Assembly: GCF_000005505.3 (NCBI RefSeq)
Contig: NC_016135.3
Coordinates: 9,022,613-9,086,612, forward strand
Length of the DNA stretch: 64,000 nucleotides
Reading direction: 5' to 3'
Origin: Brachypodium distachyon
Lineage: Eukaryota > Streptophyta > Magnoliopsida > Poales > Poaceae
Part shown: positions 39,960 to 51,468 of the stretch, one piece after another
Numbering within the stretch: position 1 is the stretch's first letter
How the letters are laid out: each line of letters begins with the position of its first letter
Position numbers and translations under genes: made by a program
The notes under the pieces: model-generated
What the model was told of the DNA's origin: nothing
The model's database searches: none
The model's input: the letters and a program-made list of their open reading frames with translations, nothing else

Positions 39960-42082
39960 GCTTGCATCATCCGTCGATCCATCCCAGGACGGAAACTGAC
40001 CCGTTGCTGCCGCGCAATTAAAGTGTAAAATCAAACGCGGAGCCGGAGACTACTCAGCGTGATGAATACTAGTGGTACAAATAAAATTCATAACATTAGC
40101 TTGGGGGAGCAGTGCAACACGCACCATAATACAAGGTGCCTGCGAAGACCAGCTTGCTTTTGTTGTTGCAAGCTGTTACGTGGTATTCTTTTTACAGCAT
40201 GGACAAAGCATTTGCCTTCATTTCAAAAGATTGCGAGAGCACCACGCGGAAAAGATACTAGAATATCAACACAAAAAACGCTATTTTACGGGCTTTTCAG
40301 AAACACACCGTCGAATTATGTTTTTCTCAGTACCATTGCAATTTTGTGGTCATTTGTCATAATACACCGCCTAGCCTAAAACAGAAAGTTTTGACTCTTT
40401 TCTTTTCCTTTGAATGATGCCTTTTGCTTTGGGAGGATGACAGTTTTGAACATTCTTTTTTTTTTCTCATTGAAATTTTGACCCTAAAAGGCAGCACGTA
40501 AGTGTCAAATTTGAACATTATTTGATTATAAAATTGTTCAGCATTTAGCATCAAGTCGAACCATAACAGTTCACAAAATCATAGGTCCGAGATATTGTGG
40601 AAAAAGTGAAACTTTTGGTTCTACGCCAAGCGTTGTGTTGTGACAAATGATCACTGAATTCTAATGGTACTAAACGAAGACGTAATCTGACGATGTGTTT
40701 CAGCAAAGGCCGAAAAATTACTTGTGGCTAATTTTCCCTTAATAAGTTGCCATCGACTGTTTCCTTCAGAGTTGTTTTCTTCGTCCATCGTTGGCGGTGA
40801 AAACGGTGAGATCCAGCATGCATGTGACGGTAGCAGTCGTGGACCAAGAAGTACCTTGGGGAACTTATATGGCTATTGTATGAGTTTTCGTTGTTTCGAT
40901 AGCTGTATTTCTTAACACTGAAATTCAGTTACGCGTATGCGGTTACGTATGCTCTAGAAAAATCATCAATTCAGGACATTACTTTACTGCGACGGTACGC
41001 AGGGAAGGATCCAGAGATTGCCAATTGAGGAGATCAAGCCAACACAGAGTAGTCGAACCGACTTTCATGTGATCAGGATAGCGACCCATAAGAAATCGAC
41101 AGGAGAAACGTGTATGTGAAACAGAGGAGGCGACAGGCGATTGAAAACAAGATGAGAAATTGGATGGTAGCCAGGAGTACTCGCGATCCACTGGTGTCGT
41201 ATAGGAATCGTAGCCCAACATTTCGTAGCTTAATTAACACACGCGTGCTTTTTTGACATCGATTGAGACATGCGTGTTTGTTTCTTCTACTGGCCTGTGG
41301 TCAGTACATTACATGATCAATAGCCAGGAACAGGTTTATCCATTTTCCGGAGAAACCTGCGCATCCATCCAAATGGCCCCCTTATAATTAATCCTCTTCC
41401 CCTCCTCTTCTTTCTTTCCTCCTTGATACGTTAAGTGCAATGGTATATTCCATGACCGTTGATTTTCCTTACAGTTTGGAGTCAGATGTCTGAGTATGTT
41501 TGACATGATCAAGCTTGCTTGCCAGTTAAGGAGGACGTTGAACTACTCTTCCACATCTTAATTACACTGGCAACAGAGCAAGCTAGCTATAAATTTGTAC
41601 TGTCTACGGTGCTTGTTTTACTTGGTACACGTGTTGACTAATTCTCTTGCCATGGCCCGGCCGGTTTTTGAGACCGATACCCTTGGACTAGTCTCAGCAT
41701 TTCCATCACCATCAAAACCAAGGTTTGACCATGAAAACGGAGACAGCATGGAGAACAGCTCGTTTGGATGTTCCATCAGCCGTCGCCATGAACGGAGCCC
41801 CGACAGAAATGCACCCCCACCTCACGCTTCACCAGGCCACCACCAAGATTAGACACATAGTGATAGAGGCATGGGCGCAGCGGTCGACGCTAGTACATAT
41901 CTTCCTCCCGGCCACACTCGCATCCCCGTCGGCAATCAGTCAATGTCAACGTGCTGCGAATCCTCCGGTCGACATGTGATGTGAATATGTGATGAGCAGA
42001 CTTTAGCAGCGTTCGTACATAATCCGTTTTTCTTTTCCGTTCAACAAGCTGCTCATTCTGTTCAACATAACGCCTCGTATAA
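39960..42082. other. EXO70 upstream intergenic DNA
   Basis: No supported gene. An 80-codon minus-strand frame (40979-41221) and an 85-codon plus frame (41595-41852) have no recognised domain. At 41858-41930, GCAGCGGTCGACGCTAGTAC with flanking bases recurs at 49203-49268, on the other side of the copia block. Confidence 0.4.
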
Positions 42083-42575
42083 TTGTTGGAATTTTGGGTC
42101 AGGCTAAGGTCCAATCTGAAATTAATTTCTGTAAAATCTCAAAAACCCATCATGGAGTGGGATGAGCAAGTGGGAATAGTCCCATCTTGCTAGTTTAGGA
42201 GGAAATTGGACAAATATATAAGGTATGTTGGTTCTCACCTCTTGAGCAAGTGAGCAAGGGAAATTCCTACGCGCGCTCTTCCTCCTCCGCTCACCTCGCG
42301 CGCGCGTTTCGTGTATCGATTTCCAGCCGGGCCGGGCCGGGTCTATATAATAAGACGACCACGGCCTCCGGACTTACCACGCCACAACCCTAACCGTCAC
42401 GCCCATGATCCAATCTCACTGTTTGCCGCCAACTGCAGATCGCCGGGAGAGCAGGCCTCCGGAACCCCGACCTTCGAGATTCTGCCCGGGAGACGGTCGA
42501 TAAGGTTTTTTGGGAGCGTTCTCACACGACTGCTCGTTTCTTCACATCCGTGTTTCGTCGGCATCTACATCACCA
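42083..42575 (+). mobile_element. candidate 5' LTR of copia element C1
   Basis: Opens TGTTGGAATTTTGGGTC; has ATATATAAGG near 42212 and a second TATATAATAAG near 42345; ends just before the gag ATG. The 3' border and the primer site were not identified, and no second LTR is present, so this is a placement by context. Confidence 0.45.
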
Positions 42576-42723
42576 ATGGCCGACGACCTCAGAGATCCCG
42601 CAGCTCAGGCTGCCGATCTAGCTCAGCAGCAACAGGCTACACAACTCCAAGCAGAGCAGCAGGCTGCCCAACTCCAAGCCCAGGCAACTGCTGCTGCACA
42701 GGTGTTGGCCGCTGCCCAGGAGG

Positions 42724-43212
42724 TAGGGCTGGCTAACGAGCAAGCTCGGTTCGTTAAGAGCTCGGATCGTTAAGATCGTTATCGTTAACAATCTGAAACC
42801 ATTGTTCGGCTCGGTTCGTTAAGAGCTCACGAGCGCTCGTTAAGCTCGTTAAGATAATAGATGGTATGTTGATCTAAATTTTTGGACATTAACTGTTTGC
42901 TTGGGATAAATTTTGGCAGCAAACAAAATATATCAAAAGTTAAACAACGCTATAAAGATTGGAAATAACATAACAAAAGAGAAATAACAACAAAATTCCA
43001 ACAGCAAAATAAGTTTCACAAGTGATGTACGAGACGAGCTCGCTAACGAGCTTAACGAGCGCTCGCCGAGCTCGCTCGTTAAGATCGTTAAGGTTAACGA
43101 TCTGAAAAAGAAGTCCTGTTTGGTTCTTTAGTTAACGAACCGAGCCCTTAACGAACCGAGTTAGCGAGCGTTTGATAAGATTATCGAACTTCGATCTTTT
43201 TGTCCAGGCCTA
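42724..43212. mobile_element. hAT-type MITE with 8-bp duplication
   Basis: 489 bp between perfect CCAGGAGG duplications (42716-42723, 43213-43220). Ends are TAGGGCTGG and CCAGGCCTA. The interior is full of GTTAACGA / TCGTTAAC and GAGCGCTCG motifs arranged as inverted repeats. Removal restores the gag frame exactly. No transposase. Confidence 0.9.
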
Positions 43213-44152
43213 CCAGGAGGTAGTCAAGGCTGCTGCTTCTGCCGGCGTGAACATCGACGCCGCCGGACTCATCACCGACCTCAACAAACAAACACAAGAA
43301 AACAGTACAGCACCGTACGTAATCTGCTCTTTCTTGTTGATATTGATTAGTAGTTCTATTATTCGTGCCGTGAAATTAGATGAGTTTTATTGCTGTGCGT
43401 TGCTATTTAATTTGTCTAGTTTGCATGATATAATATGCTACATGTTTTACACATTGTTTTTCTGGATTAAATATTCATCGAAATTACCTAATTATTCAAC
43501 AATCCAAAAGCCTTATACGTGTAGGCGATTTTCGATGTCTCAATTTGCTGTCGCATTGAAACCACCTGTGTTTACTGGACTACACTTTAAGAGGTGGCAG
43601 TATAAATGTCATATGTGGCTCGTGGCTATGGGCGCATGGTGCGCGGTACAACACGGGAAGACTCAAACAATTGCTCCTCAGCATTTGTATGTTGAGGCTT
43701 GTTAAAGCGATCCCCCTTCACCAAGGGTTCGATTTCTGTGCTTACTGTGCTAGTCCCTGGATCGACTTGCTAGCATATACAGTTTCAAGATGTAATATCA
43801 AAATACAAAGGTCAAAAGTATATTACATCGTATTGATTCAGAATTAAATAGTACCTTACATATTGCATAACCTCATGAGTTAGCTCAAGAGAAAATAAAA
43901 TCTTGCAGCGGAAGGCAGAAGATACAGGAGTCCCATAACAACTCCACAGTCGAAACATGTTGGAATGTAAACTCGCAACCCTAACAATTCGTACCTCACT
44001 CTTCACCTGGTTCACCTGCAACATTTAAACGTTGCAGCCACTAGGGGGTCAATACATTGAATGTATTGGCAAGTTCACCAAAGGGTTATAACAGATCCTA
44101 TCAAATATGTGCAGTATTTGGCAAGGTAGGGGTTTTGGGCTATTTGCATAAT

Positions 44153-45690
44153 GTGAGATCGAGATAGGCAATCAGAGGGGGGGGTGAATGATTGCGCGGA
44201 AGCAAATTAAAACTTTTCCCGAAAGTTCAAACCCTAAATCACCTTTCTGTCCGTGATAGTAAAACAGCCGTAACTTTTGATTAGATGAACCAAAAAATAC
44301 ATATGAGTATGCAAAAGAAAGGTATTAAAATTATCTAACCAACACAACAAGAATCAGCTCAATCCGACTTACCAATCAAAAGATATGATCAAAATAGTAA
44401 CAGCTGACAGAAAGTTACGAGGATTAATCTAAAACCAATTTCGAGGAATAACAAGAAAAATGAATTAATCGCAATCTTCTCTTGATCTCGTGATGAACCT
44501 GCAGCAAAGTATTATGAACTTGTGATGAACCTGCACCAAAGTATTAGAAAGATCTGGCACGAAGATTTCACGAAGATCCGAGAAGAATAGAGATGACACC
44601 GCCAACGAATTTCTTTATTGCAACGATGTCGATCGATTACAAAAGATGCAACCATGAATTCAAGAACTCTCCAAGAATTGATCTAGATTCAAAGCTTTGA
44701 GTTCCCTCACGTCCTTGCTAAAACCCTAGCTAGGATACCCTCTATTTATAAGGGAAAATTCGCAACCTTAAACCGAATCCGAATCCAACACGGACTCCTC
44801 TGTCCCGGTCAGTATTTTGTCCGTGGGGCCCGCATACGACCTCGGATTGAGATGACTCCAAAAGCAAAGTTGTTCTTCTCGACGACACGCACAACTTTCA
44901 TGTCGATCACTTTTCCATCCGACGCCATCTTGATGACGCTACTGTTTAATCTTTAAACAGCTCTCATCCAGCCATGGCTGGACCTACATATCTTTACCTC
45001 GATGTCACTTCATGCCATCAACTCTTCTTGTGATGTCTTCAAAACTCGACCATCACGTATCGAATATCTCCAATACCGTACATCTTCGGTATAAACAACA
45101 TACGACAAACCGGTGCCCTCCCGGATCATCGTAGCCTTCACTTCCATTGTTCCTTCGCACGAACGTCCCGCATGACCTTGATCCTCGACCTCAGCTTCCC
45201 AAGCTTCGTCTCTCGATCCCGTCATCGACCACGTTCTTCTAGCTCCGGCAACACCTGAAAGCGAACACACAAATAACCAGTACGAGCACAAGTCCACGAC
45301 TTGACTCAGGGTAAGTTTCACACAACTCACGCCATGTTTTCACATAAGAAACTAATGGATCAGCACACCACTAGCAAAGCACTAAGTCCAAACAAGATAC
45401 ATGTCATCACTTAAATATCCATATTATCCAAAGTATCAACATCAATGTTTCATCTAAAACACTTGCCAATGTTACACATCACACATGATTTCACAATCTC
45501 CCCCTTATGAAAACATTGGCAACCTCTCGTTAACAACACTAGACATTGAACATTGATTGGCATACACATTCACTTAACTCTCAGATTTTCAAGGTTTTGA
45601 AAAAAAATGAAAAACATCAAAAAGTTGGAGAAACACCAATAAAAGAACACCAATAAAAGATAAAATATGGTATGTATATGTGTTGAAAAT
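44153..45690 (-). mobile_element. SIRE-type copia 3' LTR fragment
   Basis: Minus strand: the end of the internal region (45690-45496) reads TTGCCAATGTTTTCATAAG and GGGGGAGAT, the polypurine tract typical of SIRE/Maximus copia. The 3' LTR follows at 45495-44153, TGTGAAATCATGTG to CGATCTCACA (1,343 bp), with minus-strand TTATAAATAGAGGG. The 5' remainder is deleted. Confidence 0.75.
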
Positions 45691-46114
45691 ATTTCCCACA
45701 TTGTCACGAAGGCGCTCTCTGAATCCACGGAAGAGACGTCCATGGACGATCCATTCCTGAATCCACAGGAACTCGACTCAGAGGGACCCATAGAAATGGA
45801 CCTAACGTCACGACATCCGAATACTCAAAGCAGCCCACCTAGGACGGCTCATTGAATTACTTGTTTTGCCACACACTAGGAAAACTATGTTTGTAATTCA
45901 ATAGTATCACATTGTAATAATACCACCCTCGTATATTATCATAGCATAGCATTCTACTACTACTATGGCAATTGGTGGTGAAGGTCATGACAAAGGTATC
46001 CTATACTACTAGGACAGATCATAGCTAGCATAGATACAATAATAATCCTAACCATGCAACTAATAAAATCTAGTGCATAATAAAATAATGGGTAAATGAT
46101 CAAAGTGAACTTGC

Positions 46115-46174
46115 CTTCATAGTAGTTGGAGTTCAAACACTCGTCACAATCGCAAGGTTCACTCTCCGAGAATA
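46115..46174 (-). other. conserved LTR mini-exon, T4 copy
   Basis: Sixty nt between acceptor TTGTATAG and donor AAG/GCAAGT on the minus strand; phase-1 reading SESEPCDCDECLNSN, the same as T2 over this core. Confidence 0.65.
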
Positions 46175-48443
46175 CTATACAATCAACAAACATATACACA
46201 CACATAAACACACAATACAAACATGACAAAAGAATATGTATGCCATGATGCGATGCAAAACATCTGACATGAGTGGGTTGGTTTTATTTGGGTGATCTAC
46301 TGGTCCAAGTAATTGATAATTAAGCACATGCAATTAGGGTTTTTAAATAAATTGCAATGGCTAGGGTTTAAACCCTAAAATGAGGTTTTAGTGGCATCAG
46401 CCAAATAGATTAATTCAAAATATTTATTTCTCTGTCCCATTGGACAGAGGACAATAAAACAAACTTTTTGGCACTGGTTCCATTCAAAAAGGACTTCTAG
46501 ATAATTAGTTATGATTTAAAAGACAGAAAACCCTAATCTGTAATTTGAATGTGATTCAAATATTCAAATTTGAAATTGGACAGTGCCAAAAGATTCTAAA
46601 TTTCCTAAGGATTCCAAAAAGGTGTGGATCACTAAATCTGGCCAAACAGATTTAAAGTTATGATCATTTGAAGTTACAGGGGCCTATCTGCAAAAGTGCC
46701 TTTTATTAATTCCGGGGGATTAAAATTACATTTTTATTTTATAAAACCGGGTGCCACGTGTCAGCATCTAATTGGTGCGTACCGGTTCGGTTAAAAATTA
46801 AAACGGAATCTAATCTTATCCCTCGGATCCGGATCGGACGGACGAGGGGAGTTCTAGGGTTTTACCGGGCGGCGCGGCGGTCACCGGAGACGGAGGGCAC
46901 GGCGGCGCGGGGTCCTCGGGCGAAGCTGACGTCGCGGGGGTGGCCGGGGACAGCGCGGCGCGGCACGGCGGAGACGGGGGCGCGGTCGGCGGGGGCTCGG
47001 GCGGCGCGGGTCGGCGCCTAGGTCGAAGAAGACGTGGCGGCGCGGTCGCGGCTCCGGCGAAGCTTCGGGCGGCGGTGCGGGCGGCGCTACCGTGCCCCAA
47101 AAACCAAACGAGTTGCGTCAAAAGGCGCGCACGAGAGTGAGGAAGAAGAAGAGGCAGGTGGCAAGGAGGAGGGCTCACCGAGCTCGTCGGCACGGCGCGA
47201 AACGGCGGCGGGCTTGGAGCGTCTCCGGCGAGCGATTCCGGCGGCCTGGGGTCGTGCGAGCGAGGGCAAACGGGGGGGGAAAAGAAGCGGGGTGCTCGGG
47301 CTTTAAAGCGACGCGGCCGGGGAGCCCCACCTGTCAGCGTCTCCGCACACGCGCGGGCGGCCGGGCGGGCTGGGCCGGTCGGGCGCGGTCGGACGGGGCC
47401 GGTTCGGCCCAAAGTGGCCGGGCCGGTCCGGTTTACCCCCTTTTTTTTCTTTTAGGCCTTTCTTTTTCTGTTTTTCTCATTTCTTTGATATCTTTTGAGT
47501 TTGAACTCCAAATTGGTCCAAATAAATTCCAGAAAATTTGTAAAATCATGTTCTATCAAGATACAACTTTTGGGGGTAGTTTCCCCTCAGAATAAATTAT
47601 ATAAAAATACATTTTCTCTAGAAATGCCTCTAGGGCTATATATCTATTTAAATAAAATACTTTTCCAACTCCAAATAATTATCCAAAAATTATGGGATAG
47701 CTTCTATATGCATTAAACCCCTTTTATACATAAACCCTATTGGTTTGAAAATCCAAAGCTTAAATGGGTGTAAACAAAGTCTTTTAAAGCCCTTTTGAGA
47801 TTCAAATATGCAATTGTGGCATGATGCTCATGGATGCAATGCACATGTAAAAGTTTGAAATTTTGGGATGTTACACTTGTGTTGTAGTCGTCGGTGTGAT
47901 TTGTAGTGTGTTGGGAGATAAGCTCGTTGATGCTTATCTGCACTATCAGGATCCCAAAGAGTTGTGGGATGCGCTCGATGCTAAGTTTGGCGCATCTGAC
48001 GTTGGCAGTGAGCTGTACGTCATGGAGCAGTTTTTGGACTATAAGATGGTTGCAAACCGATCTGTAGTGGAACAAGCTCATGAGTTATTGACTATGGCAA
48101 AGGAATTTGAGCAATTCAAGTGTCCACTACCCGACAAGTTTGTCGCCGGGGGCATCATCGCCAAGCTTCCTCCCTCGTGGAGGAACTTTGCTACTTCACT
48201 AAAACACAAGAGACAAGAAATCTCTGTGGAGAACCTGATTTGGACTCTTGATGTTGAGGAAAAGGCGAGAGCAAAAGCTACTGGTCCCAAAGGCAACACA
48301 CAAGAGGGTACGTCCACTGCCAACATGGTTCAGAGGAACAACCACAACAATAGTAACAACAAGGGAAAGGGAAAGGCATTCAACAATGCTGGTCCAAAGA
48401 ACACTACCACTTTCAAGAAGAAGAAGAAAGGAGGCAACAAGGA

Positions 48444-48692
48444 CATCGCCGCCGGACTCGTCACCGACCTCAACAAACAAACACAAGAAAAGAGTACAAC
48501 ACCGTACGTAATCTGCTCTTTCTTGTTGATTTTGATTAGTAGTTCTATTATTCATGTCGTGAAATTAGATGAGTTTTATTGTTGTGTGTTGCTATTTAAT
48601 TTGTCTAGTTTGCATGATATAATATGCTACATGTTTTACACATTGTTTTTTTGATTAAATATTCATCAAAATTACCTAATTATTCAACAATC
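48444..48692 (+). repeat. second copy of C1 leader exon and intron start
   Basis: Matches about 43250-43505 nearly base for base: AAGLVTDLNKQTQE coding, the CACC/GTACGT donor and the first 190 nt of the intron. It is fused in frame to the end of gag (GGNKD). It stops before the acceptor. Probably a template-switch or recombination product. Confidence 0.85.
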
Positions 48693-48742
48693 ATTTCTTT
48701 TCGACAAAATAATCCGTTTTTCTGTTGGTTTTCGCACCGCCC

Positions 48743-48775
48743 TCCCCCCCCCCCCCCCACACACACACACACAAC
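48743..48775. repeat. C-run and (CA)n microsatellite
   Basis: A run of about 14 C followed by about seven CA units, in otherwise unassigned sequence after copia C1. Confidence 0.8.
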
Positions 48776-48914
48776 TTTTATCCCTAAACTGAATGCGCAT
48801 GCAAATGTGATGCACCTAAAAGAAGCACTTGGAGCATATGGAAAACAAGAAATTACTTCATTTTCAATCAGTTGCAGCCTAGAGAAGACTCTTCAAGGAG
48901 AAACTAAATCTGTA

Positions 48915-49027
48915 CACCCTCTGATTCTAAATTCTTGACTCAAATTTGTCCGAATATGGATGTATCTATTCCTAAAAGGCGTATAGATACATGTAATATT
49001 TCGACAACAATTTAGGATCGGAGAAAG
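48915..49027. mobile_element. Stowaway MITE copy 1
   Basis: 113 bp, CACCCTCTGATTCTAAATTC to TTTAGGATCGGAGAAAG with TA at both sides. Terminal bases have drifted from CTCCCTC. It is a close relative of the copy at 49569-49681. Confidence 0.75.
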
Positions 49028-49202
49028 TATTTCATAGATCTAAGAGAAATAAATATGCTCAATTTGAGCCATGGATCTCTAACTTTAGATAAATATTTTT
49101 CTTTTTTAAGCTTACCCTTGTACAGTTTTAACTCTTTTAATATTCTGTGCTTTTCCTAAAAAATATTGCTCACACCCATTTAATCTCAATGCAATATGAA
49201 TT

Positions 49203-49268
49203 GTTAGCACATAGAGGCATGCACACAGCGGTCGACGCTAGTACATCGTTCTCCCGGCCACACTCGCA
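49203..49268 (+). repeat. copy of flank repeat 41858-41930
   Basis: AGCGGTCGACGCTAGTACAT and CTCCCGGCCACACTCGCAT recur in the same order and orientation as at 41858-41930. The two copies bracket copia C1. Confidence 0.75.
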
Positions 49269-49337
49269 TTCTTTCAGTACTAGGCGTTGCCCGTGGAAGG
49301 GGGTTAGAAGCAGCTTATAGGGAGAGTAGCAATCCTC

Positions 49338-49522
49338 CCATTGGACCGGTCTTTTGTATGAAGAGGGTTATCTTCTTATGAACTGTGTCGGATGTGCATA
49401 AACGTCTGAACACGACATGAGTGTGTAAACATTAGACCGGTCTTTTGCGATGGAAAGGGCTTTCTGCTATGGGCTATGACGGATGCGCATAAACGCCTGA
49501 ACATGACACAATTGTGTGGAGC
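49338..49522 (+). repeat. two ~92-bp tandem units
   Basis: Units start TTGGACCGGTCTTTTG (49338) and TTAGACCGGTCTTTTG (49431) and share GGATG(T/C)GCATAAACG and CTGAACA; about three quarters of bases agree by eye. Confidence 0.65.
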
Positions 49523-49568
49523 AGGGCCCGAAATTACACTAACAAATAATAAGTGTATCAATTTAGTA

Positions 49569-49681
49569 CTCCCTCTGATTCTAAATTCTTGCCTCAAATT
49601 TGCCCAAATATGAATGTATCTATTCTTAAAAAGCGTCTAGATACATGTAATATTTCGACAACAATTTAGGATCGGAGGGAG
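49569..49681. mobile_element. Stowaway MITE copy 2
   Basis: 113 bp, CTCCCTCTGATTC to GATCGGAGGGAG, perfect short inverted ends and flanking TA. Confidence 0.88.
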
Positions 49682-50311
49682 TACAAAATTTGACACTTAT
49701 TAAGAGGAGTACCGTTTTTTTAGAATCGGACTTTTTTTTACGAAACATACGGTTAGTGTTTTTGATGGGGGACAGACGGTCATTATTAATCAATTGAAAT
49801 AGGACAACTTATTCGTCCTGGGCCTTTTGATAATCAGATAATTGCAGTTTTATGTGTACAAAGTAGCCATTGCCCGTTATTTTTAGGCATAGAGCATCTC
49901 CAACAGCATACCCATATTCGAAGAGAAAACACAAAAAGTGTCGATATGGGTATTTTGTCCAAAAAAACAGCTCCAGCACCATACCCAAAGAAGATAACCC
50001 AAAAAAGTAGCGCCGGCCGGTGGCCGCAACACCGCCGTTGCAGCTGTGGCCGCCTCTGCTTCCAGCACCGACGGCAGCGTTCGCAGCACCGGCCGCCACC
50101 GCTTGCAAGCCTGGACTCCTAGCGCCTCTGGCCACTGCTCGCGGCACTACCGCCTCGAGCTCACAACACCCGGGTTGGATTCACAACAATACAAGCGGGG
50201 AGCCGGCCGACGGCTTGCAACTCAGCGGCGTGCCACCTTGCAGCAACAGCGTCTGTGGCTTCTAGCATCACGCATCGCCGGTTGCAGCATTGGCTTCGGC
50301 GGCTTGGCGAC

Positions 50312-51468
50312 TGAAAGGCATTTCTCTCCTAAGTGGTTTTGGTGGTGATGACAACATGTTGTGTATCTAATCGTGTGTCAAGTATTTCAGATTTCATAAA
50401 GAAACTGGCACAAGACGATGATGTGGACCCTCAAGATGCTATGAAGCATAGCAGTATTAGCGGCTTTTTCATTTTGATTTCAGTCATAGGACATCCGTAC
50501 TATTAATAGGGAATCCACAAGGGAAGGTAATGGGTGAATCAAGCTCACATACACAACTACACATATTGCACCCACTAAAAAGTCTACCCCAAAAAGTGAG
50601 AGAGAAGATTCAAAATCAGCAAAGTTGTGTTCTGCCTGCAGTCCAGGTGGCGGAAGTTCCGGCCTTCGAGCGCCTGACCGGAAGTTCCGGCCTGTCTCTG
50701 TTCAGTGCATAACGCCTGGATTTTGAGGACCCCATATAAATACCCCTTCGTCCCCAATGGGTCTTTGCCAGAGCTTTAGCCAAGAACAGCCCCTCTCTCT
50801 CCTCAAGAACACAAAAACTTTATTTCCCTCGATCTCCCTCCATAGTTGATCCCCCAAGCCAATACTTTGAGATTTGGAGGAGAAGATAGAGATCTAGGGT
50901 TTCACCAAGTCAAAAAGTTGATTCCCCTTGTTTGCTTTGTGAATTTTTTTTCTCTTGGGTCGTTGGGAACCCTAGACGGAAGCGGTTGCCTTGAGCTCTC
51001 CCTTGGTGTTGAGGAGCTTGAGGATTGGATTGTGAGTCTCCAATTAAGTTGTGGAGCAAGCCTTGGTCAAGTTTGTAAGGGTTCGGTCTTCGCCTTCAAC
51101 GAAGCCGTTAGTGGAGCTAACCTCGGCTTTGTGGTGTTGTGAGAGGAGAATAGAGTGAGCCTTTGTGGCGTCTCTACCTTTGTGGTAGAGCACTCCTACA
51201 AACGGAGACATACACCTATCCCAAAAATTCGAACTCCGGTCGAATCTTCGTTTCTCGTGTGGTATCAGTTCTTACCCTTTACATTCTTGTATGCTTATCG
51301 TTATCTTGTTGCTTCGGCTATTGCACTTCATACTAGGGTTGCATTACCTTTAGAGAATCCAGTAAACCCTAGGATTAAGTGTTTGTATCTTTCTAGAAAA
51401 GAAAAAGAAAAAGTAAAATTGTTAGTCGCCTATTCACCCCCCCTCTAGCCGACCATACCGATCTTTCA
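50312..51468 (+). mobile_element. SIRE/Maximus-like copia solo LTR
   Basis: Opens TGAAAGGCATTTCTCTCC and closes CCCTCTAGCCGACCATACCG then ATCTTTCA, 1,157 bp. TATAAAT at 50734-50740. Flanks GCGAC and CCGAC agree in four of five bases. TGGTATCAG near 51262 lies inside the LTR and is not a primer site. Confidence 0.8.

Larger units (their letters stand above)
43703..47875 (-). mobile_element. Tekay-like solo LTR T4 with copia insert
   Basis: Flanked by perfect CTTGT duplications (43698-43702, 47876-47880). On the minus strand it opens TGTAACATCCC and closes CGCTTTA (one change from CGCTTCA). 4,173 bp because a copia fragment (44153-45690) sits inside and about 550 bp of the LTR itself is lost beside it. 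Mini-exon at 46115-46174. It interrupts copia C1 gag. Confidence 0.93.
42576..48443 (+). pseudogene. copia C1 gag, spliced and interrupted
   Basis: Exon 1 starts MADDLRDPAAQAADLAQQQQ, a Gln/Ala-rich probable coiled coil; it is split by a hAT MITE (42724-43212) and resumes QEVVKAAASAGVN. A GT-AG intron at 43315-43523 (209 nt) joins in phase to RFSMSQFAVALKPPVFTG, the usual copia gag start. Exon 2 is split by LTR T4 at VEAC; after it the frame continues GDKLVDAYLHYQDPKELWDAL and KEFEQFKCPLPDKFVAGGI, the UBN2-type gag domain, then a Lys/Asn-rich tail (KKKKKGGNKD). The zinc knuckle and all of pol are absent; the frame runs into a second copy of the leader. Confidence 0.8.

Noticed and set aside
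51254..51275. Primer-binding site TGGTATCAG after an LTR
   Set aside because: It lies inside the SIRE-type LTR, 200 bp before the LTR end, and no internal region follows.
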